DNA of 64,000 bases from an uncultured Christensenella sp. (lineage in GTDB: Bacteria; Bacillota; Clostridia; Christensenellales; Borkfalkiaceae): NCBI GenBank assembly GCA_910587015.1, contig CAJUME010000012.1, positions 62,001 to 126,000 of the forward strand. The letters are read 5' to 3'. The notes under the pieces were generated by a model. The model did not search any database. It saw only the letters and a list, made by a program, of their open reading frames with translations, and was not told the origin of the DNA. The position numbers and the translations under genes were made by a program. Position 1 is the stretch's first letter; every line of letters starts with the position of its first letter. Of this stretch, positions 16,294 to 26,470 are shown one piece after another.

Positions 16294-17228
16294 AAGTAAT
16301 TTTATACGTTTTTTCGGGTACGGGAAACACCCTTGCCGTTGCAAATTTGTATAAGAGGTTTCTCGAACAGAACAATAACATGATTTACGAAACCGACAAG
16401 TCGGTTTCGGTAGACGTCTACCGAATTTCCGCTAAAAGCGGAAGGGTTCCCTCGCCGGAAAATTACGATTTGGTCGGCATAGGCTATCCCATACACGCGT
16501 TTTGCGCACCGGAGCCGGTGGTAAAGCTTTGCAAAGCCTTGCCCAAGGTAAAAAACAAGCGCACGTTTATATTCAAAACCTCGGGCGAGGGCTTGCATAT
16601 TAACGACTGCTCTTCACACAAATGCCTTAAAATTCTCACAAAAAAGGGCTATGATGTGGTTATGGAGCGGCATATAGTTATGCCGTACAATATGATTTAC
16701 CGCCACAACAACGAAATGGCTCGGCAAATGTGGATATACGCCCACGCCCTTGCGGATTTAAACAGTCGGGAGCTGCTTCAGGGCGCCCGCGAAAAGGTCG
16801 GGCACACCGTTTTAAAAACCATGTGGATTGCGCCTATCGGCTGGATAGAACAGCATTTCGCGCATATGCACGGCGTTGCATTCAAGGTGAATGCAAAAAA
16901 ATGCATACATTGCAACAAATGCGTTGGCAGCTGCCCGCAGAACAATATAACAAGCCAAAACGGCAAATACAGCTTCGGACACGACTGCGTTTTGTGCATG
17001 GCGTGCGCCTTCGGTTGCCCTAAGGACGCAATCAAGGTCGGCGTATTCAAATACTGGAAGGTTAACGGCAGCTATCGCCTTAACGAGCTTAAAGCAGACG
17101 ACAGCATCGCCTTCCCCTATGTCCCCTACCGTGCAAAGGGCATTTACAGACTGTATAAAAAGTATTACCGCGAATGCGACAAAAAGCTTTTGTCCGCGGG
17201 CATAAACGTAAACGATTATATACATTGA
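16290..17228 (+). CDS. EFR1-family flavodoxin/ferredoxin protein
   Basis: 312 residues. The N-terminus carries a flavodoxin-like FMN loop (FSGTGNT, residues 9-15) and a GIGYPIHAF segment. The region 205-245 has two [4Fe-4S] motifs, CIHCNKCVGSCP and CVLCMACAFGCP, so the protein probably binds FMN and two cubane clusters and moves electrons between ferredoxin-type donors and a partner. No membrane segment or signal peptide is seen, so it is cytoplasmic. It overlaps the SDR gene by 4 bp, making that enzyme the best candidate partner. The reaction remains unknown. Confidence 0.85.
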   Translation: MKVILYVFSGTGNTLAVANLYKRFLEQNNNMIYETDKSVSVDVYRISAKSGRVPSPENYDLVGIGYPIHAFCAPEPVVKLCKALPKVKNKRTFIFKTSGEGLHINDCSSHKCLKILTKKGYDVVMERHIVMPYNMIYRHNNEMARQMWIYAHALADLNSRELLQGAREKVGHTVLKTMWIAPIGWIEQHFAHMHGVAFKVNAKKCIHCNKCVGSCPQNNITSQNGKYSFGHDCVLCMACAFGCPKDAIKVGVFKYWKVNGSYRLNELKADDSIAFPYVPYRAKGIYRLYKKYYRECDKKLLSAGINVNDYIH

Positions 17229-17348
17229 CGCCCGCGGCAGACAGCGCGCATATGCTTGCACGCCCAAATCAGTTGCGCGGCATATGTATTACCGCGGCAA
17301 TACAGGCATATAATTTAAGTAACGCTACAAATATTCGACAGAAGGCTT

Positions 17349-18263
17349 ATGATAAAAGAGTTTTTTAAAAAATTCGGTACGGGCGCGGTAATAGGCGCGG
17401 CGATGATAATACCGGGCGTAAGCGGCGGTACAATCGCCGTGCTTTTAAATATCTACGACAAGCTGATAACCGCAATCAGCAGCCTTAAAAAGGACTTTAA
17501 AAACAGCTTTCTGTTTCTGTTGCCAATCGCGCTCGGCGCAATCTGTGCAATAGGCGCAATATTCTACCCGCTTACAAAGCTTTTCGAGGTCGCCCCCTTC
17601 CCCGCAATAATGCTGTTTACGGGACTTATGCTCGGCGGCTTGCCAAAGCTTTGCAAGGACGGACTTAAAAACGGCTTTTCCAAATGGAATATCATTTCAG
17701 TGCTTATCCCCCTTGCCGCAGTGGTCGGCATATGCTTTATCCCCTCCTTGGGCGAAGCAAACCTCGGCGCGGATATGTCCGCCGCGGGCTATATATTGCT
17801 GGCGCTGATAGGCGCGCTTGCCTCCTGCGCGCTGGTTATACCGGGGGTAAGCGGCAGTATGCTTTTGCTTATTTTCGGCTATTACGACCCCATTCTCAAC
17901 ACCATTAAATCGCTTTTGACGGATACGGGGCACTCCGTTTTAGTCATAGCGATATTTGCCGCAGGGCTTGTAATCGGCTTTTTCAGTATCGCCAAATTAA
18001 TGAAATTTCTGCTTGAAAAGCTTCCCCGCGGCACCTTCTGGGCAATAATCGGCTTTGTTATCGGCTCGGTTCCCGCAATACTTATAACGTATAACGGAAA
18101 CTTTCCCGACGCGCCCTACTCCTCGCTTAGCGTTGCGCATATAGTAGTAGGAGTTGTGCTTGCCGTTGCGGGCGCAATTGCAAGCTTTGCGCTTACTGCC
18201 GTTGTAGAGGCTAAAATGAAAAAGAAAGCCGAAAGCGCAGAAAATACTACCGAAAATAATTGA
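17349..18263 (+). CDS. popT: DUF368 undecaprenyl-phosphate translocase
   Basis: 304 residues, an integral membrane protein with about eight to ten hydrophobic segments and an internal duplication marked by the signature IIPGVSGGT (residues ~21-29) and its second copy VIPGVSGS (~161-168). DUF368 proteins (PopT) are known to flip undecaprenyl phosphate back to the cytoplasmic face for reuse in cell-wall synthesis. The C-terminus is a short charged tail. AAGG precedes the ATG. It lies 120 bp after the EFR1 gene and ends at a strong bidirectional terminator facing rpoC. Confidence 0.9.
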   Translation: MIKEFFKKFGTGAVIGAAMIIPGVSGGTIAVLLNIYDKLITAISSLKKDFKNSFLFLLPIALGAICAIGAIFYPLTKLFEVAPFPAIMLFTGLMLGGLPKLCKDGLKNGFSKWNIISVLIPLAAVVGICFIPSLGEANLGADMSAAGYILLALIGALASCALVIPGVSGSMLLLIFGYYDPILNTIKSLLTDTGHSVLVIAIFAAGLVIGFFSIAKLMKFLLEKLPRGTFWAIIGFVIGSVPAILITYNGNFPDAPYSSLSVAHIVVGVVLAVAGAIASFALTAVVEAKMKKKAESAENTTENN

Positions 18264-18274
18264 ATAAATAAATT

Positions 18275-18310
18275 AAGCGGGCGGCGATTTAAAATCGCCG
18301 CCCGCTTTTT
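18275..18310. terminator. Bidirectional intrinsic terminator between popT and rpoC
   Basis: A 14-bp GC-rich stem (AAGCGGGCGGCGAT pairing with ATCGCCGCCCGCTT) with a TTAAA loop and a T-run on both strands, placed between two convergent genes. Confidence 0.92.
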
Positions 18311-18322
18311 ATCGTTGCTTTA

Positions 18323-21300
18323 TTATTCGTTGCCGTCTGTATCAACAACGCTGTTATATGCGGAGTTGATTACAGGCGACATATTTTTATATTCCTTAAC
18401 GCCCGTGCCCGCGGGTATCAGCTTGCCGATAATTACGTTTTCCTTCAAGCCGATAAGCGGGTCAACCTTGTTCTTGATAGCCGCGTCCGTAAGCACGCGC
18501 GCAGTTTCCTGGAAGGACGCCGCAGAAAGGAAGCTGTCCGTAGACAACGCCGCCTTGGTTATACCCAACAGCACGCGCTTCTGCAAAGCGGGCGTACCGC
18601 CGTTTTCTATAGCCTTTCTGTTCTCCTCTTCAACGGCGAACATATCCACTGTTTCACCGGGCAACAGCATTGTAGAGCCCGCGCTCTCAATCCTTACCTT
18701 TCTCAGCATCTGGCGTACGATAATTTCAACGTGCTTGTCGTTAATATCAACGCCCTGCGAGCGGTAAACGGACTGTACCTGTTCAAGAATGTAGTCCTGC
18801 ACACCCTTCACACCCGAAATTCTTAAAATATCCTGAGGGTAAACCGAGCCCGCGTTAAGCACCGTGCCGGGCTCGACCTTGTCGCCCGTCTTAACCATAA
18901 GCTCTGCATTGAAGGGCACGGTATAGTCTTTTTTAAGCTCGCCCGTAACGGGGTCGCGTACTAAAACGTGCTTTAAATTATCCTTATCGTCCACGGTAAC
19001 CACGCCCGAAACCTCGCACAGCGTGGAACAGCCCTTGGGCTTGCGCGCCTCAAACAGCTCTTCTACACGGGGAAGACCCTGCGTAATGTCGCCCGTCGCC
19101 GCAATACCGCCCGTATGGAAGGTACGCATGGTCAGCTGTGTACCGGGCTCGCCTATAGACTGCGCCGCGATAACGCCGACCGCCTCGCCGGGCTGAACGG
19201 GAGTGTTTGTCGCCATATTTTTGCCGTAGCACTTCGCGCACACACCGAAACGCGAGTTGCAGGTGAATACCGAACGGATAGAAACCTGCTCGATGCCCGC
19301 CTCTATAATCTTCTTTGCAATTTCGTCCGTAACAAAGCCGTTCATTGCAACAATCACGTTGCCGTCCTTGTCCTTTACGTCCTCGGCGACGAATCTGCCC
19401 TGAATTCTGTCCTCAAGTCCCTCGATTACTTCACCGTTCGGGCCGATAATCGCTCTTACGAACATGCCGCGGGGCTTTTTGCTGCCCGCCATGCAGTCCT
19501 CTTCGCGCACGATAACGTCCTGCGAAACGTCTACAAGACGTCTTGTAAGGTAACCCGAGTCCGCCGTTTTCAACGCCGTGTCGGCAAGTCCCTTACGGCC
19601 GCCGTGCGAGGATATGAAGTATTCCAGAACGGAAAGTCCCTGACGGAAGCACGATTTAACGGGAACCTCGATTTTCTTACCCTGCGGGTTAACCATCAGT
19701 CCGCGCATTCCCGAAAGCTGCTTCATCTGGTCGATTGAACCGCGCGCACCCGAGTCCGCCATCATCCAGATGGGGTTGAACTTGTCAAGCGACTTCTTCA
19801 ATGCGTCCGTAACCTTGTCGGTAGCCTCGTCCCACGCGTCTATAACCGCGTTGTAACGCTCTTCCTCGCGCAACAAGCCGCGCTGGTACTTCTTTTCGAT
19901 TTTTATAACCTTTTCCTCGGTTTCCGCAACAATCTGCTTCTTTGCATCGGGGATATGCATATCGAATACCGATGTGGTTACCGCGCCGATAGTCGAATAC
20001 TTATAGCCAAGCGTCTTGATTTTGTCAAGCACGTCAGCCGCTCTGGGCGCGCCGCCCGTCTTAAAGCAACGCTCTACAATCTTGCCGAGCTGCTTTTTGC
20101 CGACTGCAACCGACTTGCCCAAAAACTCGTAGGAAATTTCGTATTTTAAATAATCTTCCTTGTTTACGCGCTCTACAAAGCCCAAATCCTGCGGCATGTT
20201 GGAGTTGAAAATCATTCTGCCAACGGTGGTCTTTACAATGCCCGTAACCTCTTCGCCGTTATAGGGCGAATTTTCGTCCTCTATAACAACAGTCCTTCTA
20301 ACCTTAATCTCGTCCTGCATATGGAGAAGCTTAAGCTGGTAAGCTATCATAGCCTCGTCCTCGGAGATATACGCGCCGCCGCGGTAAAGCTCTGCGCCCT
20401 CGTCGCCTTCCGCGCACTCGTAGTATCTGTCGCCGCTCCAACGGTAATATTTACCCTCTTCTCTGCGGATAATCGTAAGATAGTACGCGCCCAAAACCAT
20501 ATCCTGAGCGGGCTGCATAACGGGCTTGCCGTCTGAAAGCTTCAAAATATTGTTGGAAGAAAGCATCAAAAACCTTGCTTCCGCCTGCGCCTCTACCGAA
20601 AGGGGCACGTGCACCGCCATCTGGTCGCCGTCGAAGTCCGCATTGAACGCCGTACATACCAGCGGGTGAATTTTGATTGCTCTGCCCTCGATTAACACGG
20701 GCTCGAACGCCTGAATTGACAGTCTGTGCAGCGTAGGCGCACGGTTAAGCATTACGGGGTGCTCTTTGATTACCTCTTCCAGAACGTCCCATACAAAGGG
20801 CTTTGCCTTTTCAACGGTGCGCTTTGCGCTCTTTATATTGTGGCACTGCCCGCTTTCCACAAGCTTTTTCATAACGAAGGGCTTGAAAAGCTCAATCGCC
20901 ATTTCCTTGGGCAGACCGCACTGATATAATTTCAGCTCGGGTCCGACGACGATAACCGAACGGCCCGAATAGTCTACACGCTTACCAAGCAAATTCTGAC
21001 GGAAGCGTCCCTGCTTGCCGCGCAGCATTCCGGAAAGCGATTTTAATTCTCTGTTTGAAGGTCCGCTTAAAGCCTTGCCGCGTCTGCCGTTGTCGATAAG
21101 CGCGTCCACAGCCTCCTGCAGCATACGCTTTTCGTTCTTGACAATCATATCGGGCGCGCCCAGCTCAATCATTCTCTTCAAACGGTTGTTGCGGTTAATA
21201 ACCCTTCTGTACAAATCGTTAAGGTCGGAGGAGGCAAATCTGCCGCCGTCAAGCTGAACCATCGGACGCAAATCGGGGGGCAGTACGGGCAGAACGGTCA

Positions 21301-22000
21301 TAATCATCCACTCGGGACGGTTGCCGCTCTTTCTGAACGCTTCCAGAACCTCAATTCTCTTTACAGCCTTAACGCGCTTCTGCGCCGCCGTGCTGGTTTC
21401 TATAATCTTCTTGGTTTCCTCGCATTCCTTTTCGAGGTCTACAGCCATTAATAGCTCGCGGATAGCCTCGGCGCCCATGCCGACTTTAAGACCGGTCGCC
21501 TCGCTCTCGCCGTATTTTTCCTCGATTTCGCGAAGCTCCTTGTCGTTTATAACCTGCTTGTATTCAAGCACGGGCACGGTGCCCGCATCGATAACGACGT
21601 AAGCCGCAAAGTAAATTACCTGCTCCAACGCCTTGGGCGACATATCGAGGATAAGACCTATTCTCGAAGGCACGCCGCGGAAGTACCATATGTGCGATAC
21701 GGGCGCGGCAAGCTCTATATGACCCATTCTTTCGCGCCTTACCTTTGCGCGGGTTACTTCAACGCCGCACTTTTCGCAGGTGATGCCCTTGTAGCGGATA
21801 CGCTTGTACTTTCCGCAGTGACATTCCCAGTCCTTCATGGGTCCGAAAATACGCTCGCAGAAAAGTCCGTCCTTTTCGGGCTTCTGTGTTCTGTAATTTA
21901 TCGTTTCGGGCTTGGTTACCTCGCCCTTGGAAAGTTCCCTTATTTTTTCGGGGGAAGCTACGCTTATTTTAATAGAGTTGAAATCGTTTAATTCAAACAT
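18323..22000 (-). CDS. rpoC: DNA-directed RNA polymerase subunit beta'
   Basis: 1225 residues, the size of Bacillota RpoC without the large inserts seen in proteobacteria. The N-terminal zinc-binding domain has C60, C62, C75 and C78. The catalytic NADFDGDQ motif that binds the active-site magnesium is present, as is the second zinc site (CNSRFGVCAKCYG) and the IGEPGTQLTMRTFHTGG trigger-loop region. A GGGAGG ribosome site sits 9 nt before the ATG. It follows rpoB by 15 bp on the same strand and ends at the shared terminator with popT. Confidence 0.98.
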   Translation of the reverse strand: MFELNDFNSIKISVASPEKIRELSKGEVTKPETINYRTQKPEKDGLFCERIFGPMKDWECHCGKYKRIRYKGITCEKCGVEVTRAKVRRERMGHIELAAPVSHIWYFRGVPSRIGLILDMSPKALEQVIYFAAYVVIDAGTVPVLEYKQVINDKELREIEEKYGESEATGLKVGMGAEAIRELLMAVDLEKECEETKKIIETSTAAQKRVKAVKRIEVLEAFRKSGNRPEWMIMTVLPVLPPDLRPMVQLDGGRFASSDLNDLYRRVINRNNRLKRMIELGAPDMIVKNEKRMLQEAVDALIDNGRRGKALSGPSNRELKSLSGMLRGKQGRFRQNLLGKRVDYSGRSVIVVGPELKLYQCGLPKEMAIELFKPFVMKKLVESGQCHNIKSAKRTVEKAKPFVWDVLEEVIKEHPVMLNRAPTLHRLSIQAFEPVLIEGRAIKIHPLVCTAFNADFDGDQMAVHVPLSVEAQAEARFLMLSSNNILKLSDGKPVMQPAQDMVLGAYYLTIIRREEGKYYRWSGDRYYECAEGDEGAELYRGGAYISEDEAMIAYQLKLLHMQDEIKVRRTVVIEDENSPYNGEEVTGIVKTTVGRMIFNSNMPQDLGFVERVNKEDYLKYEISYEFLGKSVAVGKKQLGKIVERCFKTGGAPRAADVLDKIKTLGYKYSTIGAVTTSVFDMHIPDAKKQIVAETEEKVIKIEKKYQRGLLREEERYNAVIDAWDEATDKVTDALKKSLDKFNPIWMMADSGARGSIDQMKQLSGMRGLMVNPQGKKIEVPVKSCFRQGLSVLEYFISSHGGRKGLADTALKTADSGYLTRRLVDVSQDVIVREEDCMAGSKKPRGMFVRAIIGPNGEVIEGLEDRIQGRFVAEDVKDKDGNVIVAMNGFVTDEIAKKIIEAGIEQVSIRSVFTCNSRFGVCAKCYGKNMATNTPVQPGEAVGVIAAQSIGEPGTQLTMRTFHTGGIAATGDITQGLPRVEELFEARKPKGCSTLCEVSGVVTVDDKDNLKHVLVRDPVTGELKKDYTVPFNAELMVKTGDKVEPGTVLNAGSVYPQDILRISGVKGVQDYILEQVQSVYRSQGVDINDKHVEIIVRQMLRKVRIESAGSTMLLPGETVDMFAVEEENRKAIENGGTPALQKRVLLGITKAALSTDSFLSAASFQETARVLTDAAIKNKVDPLIGLKENVIIGKLIPAGTGVKEYKNMSPVINSAYNSVVDTDGNE

Positions 22001-22015
22001 GCCTTATAACCTCCC

Positions 22016-25000
22016 TTATTCCTCGTCCCCGCCGTCGTCGTCGGAGATTATATCCGTCAGCTCGTCGTCATCGTCCTCGTCAAACAGCGTAAATCTGTCC
22101 GAAAGCTCATCGTCGTCACCGAAGTCGTCGTCCTCGTCATCGTTGCCGAACAGCTCGTGACTGGTGAAGTCGTCCTCGTCGTTGTCGAATATCGAAATGG
22201 GTTCGAGGTCCTCTTCCTCCTCGTCGGAATGTCTGATAATCTCAAACTCCTCCTCGGGAATGCTGTCCTCTGCCTCCTGCGCCTCTCTCTGACGTGCGGT
22301 GGGTATGGAATCGTCGTCCTCGTCAAGCTCGCGTATAACAAGCTCCTCTCCGCTTTCGGTCAATACCTTTACGTCAAGCGCAAGCGACTGCAATTCCTTC
22401 AAAAGCACCTTGAACGCCTCGGGTATACCCGGCTCGGAAATGTTGTTGCCCTTTACTATGCTCTCGTACGTCTTTACACGGCCAACTATATCATCCGACT
22501 TGACGGTCAAAATTTCCTGCAAGATGTGCGCCGCGCCGTAAGCCTCCAACGCCCACACCTCCATTTCGCCGAAGCGCTGTCCGCCGAACTGCGCTTTACC
22601 GCCGAGGGGCTGCTGCGTGACAAGGCTGTAAGGACCAATCGAACGCGCGTGGATTTTGTCATCGACCAAGTGAATAAGCTTAATCATATACTGCACGCCG
22701 ACCGTTACGCGGTTTTCGAACGGCTCGCCCGTTCTTCCGTCATAGACCTGAATTTTACCGTCTACCTTGCCCTCGGGGTTGAGTATATTGTTTTCATTGA
22801 ACAGCTTTTTGATGTCCTGCTCGGTTGCGCCGTCGAATACGGGGGTTGCAATCTTCCAGCCGAGCTGTTTGCACACAAGTCCCAAATGAACTTCAAGCAC
22901 CTGTCCGATATTCATACGCGAAGGAACGCCCAGCGGGTTAAGCACAATTTGCAAAGGAGTGCCGTCCGCAAGAAAGGGCATATCCGCCTGAGGCAGCACG
23001 CGCGAAATAACGCCCTTGTTACCGTGGCGGCCCGCCATCTTGTCGCCGACCTGAATTTTACGCTTCTGCGCAATATATACGCGCACCAATTTGGAAACGC
23101 CGGGGGAAAGCTCGTCCTTGTTCTCTCTGGTAAACACCTTTACGTCTACGACTATACCGCCCTCGCCGTGGGGCACTTTAAGTGAAGTATCGCGCACCTC
23201 TCTCGCCTTTTCGCCGAAGATTGCGCGCAAAAGTCTTTCCTCGGGGGTAAGCTCGGTTTCGCCCTTGGGCGTAACCTTACCGACAAGAATATCGCCGGGC
23301 TGAACCTCAGCGCCTATTCTTATAATACCGTCCGCGTCCAAATCTTTAAGCGCGTCCTCTGATACGTTGGGAATATCCCTCGTAATTTCTTCCGCGCCGA
23401 GCTTGGTATCTCTCGCTTCGGTTTCGTGCTCCTCGATATGGATAGACGTAAATACGTCGTCCTGTACTAATTTTTCGGAAATGAGAATAGCGTCCTCGTA
23501 GTTGTAGCCCTCCCATTCCATATATCCGATTAAAATATTTTTACCGAGGGCAAGCTCGCCGTTGTTGGTAGCGGGACCGTCCGCGATAATTTCGCCCTTT
23601 TCTACTCTGTCGCCCGTGTTGACGATAGCGCGCTGGTTTAAGCACGTGCCCGCGTTGGAGCGTTCGAACTTCTTCAAGGGATATTCCGCTATAAAACCAC
23701 TGTCCTCGCGGATTTTAATCATATCGGAAGCAACGCCGACTGCAACGCCCGCGTTTCTCGCCTGAACCATAACGCCGCTGTCGCGCGCAATGGCGGCCTC
23801 GATACCCGTTGCGACAATCGCGCTTTCGGTTTTCATAAGAGGAACGGCCTGACGCTGCATGTTCGAGCCCATAAGCGCACGGTTGGTATCGTCGTTTTCA
23901 AGGAAGGGAATAAGCGCCGTTGCAACCGAAACAAGCTGTTTGGGCGAAACGTCCATATAGTCCATTCTCTCGGGCGCGTACTGCGTAATCAAATCGCGGT
24001 GGCGGCAACCTATATGCGCGTTGACGAAATGATTATTCTCGTCAAGCGGCTCGTTCGCCTGCGCTACGATATATCTGTCCTCCTCGTCCGCGGTAAGATA
24101 ATCAACCTTATCGGTTACGCGGGTTTCGATAATTTTACCCTCGTTGTCGTAAACGTGTTCAACCTTTCTGTACGGGCTCATTATAAAGCCGTACTCGTTC
24201 ACCTTGGAATAGGTCGCAAGCGAGGAAATAAGACCTATGTTCTGACCTTCGGGAGTTTCTATGGGGCAAAGTCTGCCGTAATGCGAGTGGTGAACGTCGC
24301 GCACCTCGAAGGTAGCTCTGTCACGGTTAAGTCCGCCGGGGCCGAGCGCGGAAAGCTTACGCTTGTGCGTCAATTCCGCCGCGGGGTTGGTCTGGTCCAT
24401 AAACTGCGAAAGCTGGGAAGAGCCGAAGAATTCGCGTATAACCGCAGAAACGGGACGCACGTTCACAAGCCCTGCGGGAGTAACCTCCATCGCGTCCTGC
24501 GTGGCCATGCGCTCCTTTATCAGCTTTTCAAGCCTTGCAATACCTATTCTCAGCTGGTTCTGCAAAAGCTCGCCGACGGAACGCACGCGGCGGTTGCCGA
24601 GGTGGTCGATATTGTCTATCGTGCCAATGCCGTACTGCAAATCTATGTTGGTGGAAATTGCCGCAACAATGTCGTCCACGGTGATATGCTTGTGGTTAAG
24701 CTTTTCTATAACGGGCTTAATCAGCTTTTTATCGTCTGCCTCAATCTCGGCTATATCGCTGTTGAACAGCTCCCGGAAGCGCTTGCACGCCGCAACGAAT
24801 TTAACGCGGGTCTCTCTGCGTTTTTCTCTGTTCTTCTTGTCCTCGGGCTTTTCGTCGTCCGTTTCGGGAGTTTCCGCAACGTAATAAATTGCGTTGATTT
24901 CGTCAATGAACCTTTCCGCAACCTCTTCGGGCTTGGCGTTTTCGCACTCAGCCGCGATTTTCTGCATAAATTTAAAGTTGGGATAGTATATTGTAGGCAG

Positions 25001-26092
25001 AAGTCCGAAAAGCTTGTGCGGCTTGTCCGAAACAGCCGAAAAGTTAACGGTGTTGTTGGCGATAATTTTGTGCTTGATTTCGCCCTGCTCGGGGTCGGAC
25101 ACCAGCACATATGCCTCGTTTACGCCGCAATCCTGAATTTCAATCGCCTTAGCCTCGGTAACGGTTTCGCCCGCGTGTGCAAGCACCTCGCCCGTTTCGG
25201 GATTGAATATATCCTCGGCAAGCCTGCAGTTCGGCAATCTGTACGCAAGGTTAAGCTTTTTATTGAATTTGTATCTGCCGACCTTGACAACGTCGTAGCG
25301 GCGCGGGTCAAAGAACAGATTATTGAGGTGCTGACGTACGGAAGCCTCGGTAGGCACCTCGCCGGGGCGCAGCCTTCTGTAAAGCTCTACTAAGCCGTCG
25401 CTCTCCGACTTTGTCGTATCCTTTGCGATAGTATTCTCTATCATTTTGTCGTTTGCGAACAAATCGAGCAACGCCCTGTCAGAGCCGAAGCCGAGGGCAC
25501 GCAGCAGTACGGTGGCGCATATCTTGCGCTTTCTGTCAACGTGCACCCACAAAACGCCGCTTGCGTCCTGCTCCAATTCGAGCCATGCGCCGCGGTTGGG
25601 AATAACTGTCGTGCCGTAAATTTCCTTACCCGTCTTATTGTCGCGGGTCGCCGCGTTATAGGCGCCGGGCGAGCGGACAAGCTGGGAAACGATAACGCGC
25701 TCCGCACCGTTGATTATAAACCCGCCCGATTCGGTCATAAGCGGGAATTCGCCCATAAACACGGGCTGGTCGATAACCTCGTCCTTAACCTTGTTTACAA
25801 GCCTTACCGTAACGTGCATGGGCAGCGCATAGGTTGCGTCGCGGTTACGGCACTCTTTTTCGTCGTACTTCGGCTTTTCATCGAACCAGTGGTTCAGAAA
25901 ATAAAGCTCGTAGTGGTCGGAATAGTCGGTAATGGGCATAAAGTCCTCGAACACCTCGGTTATGCCGTCCTTGATAAACGCGTTATAGCTCGACTTCTGT
26001 ATTTCTACAAGGTCGGGAATGTCTATAACCTCGTTAATTTTACCGAACTTTCTTCTCTCGGTTTTGCCATACTTGTGAATCGGTAAATTCAT
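22016..26092 (-). CDS. rpoB: DNA-directed RNA polymerase subunit beta with acidic C-terminal tail
   Basis: 1358 residues. All core RpoB signatures are visible: the rifampicin-region run FGSSQLSQFMDQTNPAAELTHKRKLSALGPGG, GDKMAGRHGNKGV, and the C-terminal GGKAQFGGQRFGEMEVWALEAYGA clamp segment that binds RpoC. After the usual end (VLTESGEELVIREL) the protein continues for about 95 residues rich in D and E, ending DDDGGDEE. That tail is absent from B. subtilis or E. coli RpoB and is the main oddity. It starts at ATG 26092 with AAGGAG upstream. rpoBC stands alone here: the usual rplKAJL genes are not upstream, and a divergent rqcP operon takes their place. Confidence 0.97.
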   Translation of the reverse strand: MNLPIHKYGKTERRKFGKINEVIDIPDLVEIQKSSYNAFIKDGITEVFEDFMPITDYSDHYELYFLNHWFDEKPKYDEKECRNRDATYALPMHVTVRLVNKVKDEVIDQPVFMGEFPLMTESGGFIINGAERVIVSQLVRSPGAYNAATRDNKTGKEIYGTTVIPNRGAWLELEQDASGVLWVHVDRKRKICATVLLRALGFGSDRALLDLFANDKMIENTIAKDTTKSESDGLVELYRRLRPGEVPTEASVRQHLNNLFFDPRRYDVVKVGRYKFNKKLNLAYRLPNCRLAEDIFNPETGEVLAHAGETVTEAKAIEIQDCGVNEAYVLVSDPEQGEIKHKIIANNTVNFSAVSDKPHKLFGLLPTIYYPNFKFMQKIAAECENAKPEEVAERFIDEINAIYYVAETPETDDEKPEDKKNREKRRETRVKFVAACKRFRELFNSDIAEIEADDKKLIKPVIEKLNHKHITVDDIVAAISTNIDLQYGIGTIDNIDHLGNRRVRSVGELLQNQLRIGIARLEKLIKERMATQDAMEVTPAGLVNVRPVSAVIREFFGSSQLSQFMDQTNPAAELTHKRKLSALGPGGLNRDRATFEVRDVHHSHYGRLCPIETPEGQNIGLISSLATYSKVNEYGFIMSPYRKVEHVYDNEGKIIETRVTDKVDYLTADEEDRYIVAQANEPLDENNHFVNAHIGCRHRDLITQYAPERMDYMDVSPKQLVSVATALIPFLENDDTNRALMGSNMQRQAVPLMKTESAIVATGIEAAIARDSGVMVQARNAGVAVGVASDMIKIREDSGFIAEYPLKKFERSNAGTCLNQRAIVNTGDRVEKGEIIADGPATNNGELALGKNILIGYMEWEGYNYEDAILISEKLVQDDVFTSIHIEEHETEARDTKLGAEEITRDIPNVSEDALKDLDADGIIRIGAEVQPGDILVGKVTPKGETELTPEERLLRAIFGEKAREVRDTSLKVPHGEGGIVVDVKVFTRENKDELSPGVSKLVRVYIAQKRKIQVGDKMAGRHGNKGVISRVLPQADMPFLADGTPLQIVLNPLGVPSRMNIGQVLEVHLGLVCKQLGWKIATPVFDGATEQDIKKLFNENNILNPEGKVDGKIQVYDGRTGEPFENRVTVGVQYMIKLIHLVDDKIHARSIGPYSLVTQQPLGGKAQFGGQRFGEMEVWALEAYGAAHILQEILTVKSDDIVGRVKTYESIVKGNNISEPGIPEAFKVLLKELQSLALDVKVLTESGEELVIRELDEDDDSIPTARQREAQEAEDSIPEEEFEIIRHSDEEEEDLEPISIFDNDEDDFTSHELFGNDDEDDDFGDDDELSDRFTLFDEDDDDELTDIISDDDGGDEE

Positions 26093-26366
26093 TAAACTGA
26101 AAACTCCTTTTTGGCTTAAAGCCCGTCTTATATTTCACATGTGGCGATTATCCGTATATATCTTTTCACCGGATACAATCGAATGTTCCAAAAAATATTT
26201 TTCTTCGGGGAAATTTTTACTCCCCGCACTTTACAAATTTATAATATAGTAGTATAATTTATCGGAAACACAGGCGTCAAACGGTCGCATTTTGTCGCAA
26301 AGTGACTGCAAAATTTCCCAAAAAATCCGTTCGGGCGTATGAACTCGCATTCTAATTCAGTGTATC

Positions 26367-26395
26367 ATTATAAAACCGCACGTCAACATTGTCAA
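26367..26395 (-). promoter_or_regulatory. rpoBC promoter
   Basis: Minus-strand -35 TTGACA at 26395-26390, 17-bp spacer, -10 TATAAT at 26372-26367, a full consensus match. It predicts a leader of about 265 nt before rpoB. The gene-free leader 26093-26366 is AT-rich and contains a CCGGTG...CACCGG-like interruption near 26165-26180 but no clear attenuator. Confidence 0.85.
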
Positions 26396-26470
26396 GCGAT
26401 TTTACTGATTAAAAGAATTTTATAATACAGCAGGCAACGGCTTGCCGAGAAATTCGTGAACGGAGCTATT

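Noticed and set aside
22157..26086. Plus-strand frames opposite rpoB and rpoC (up to 464 residues)
   Set aside because: Antisense shadows of two highly conserved genes, without ribosome sites or plausible proteins.
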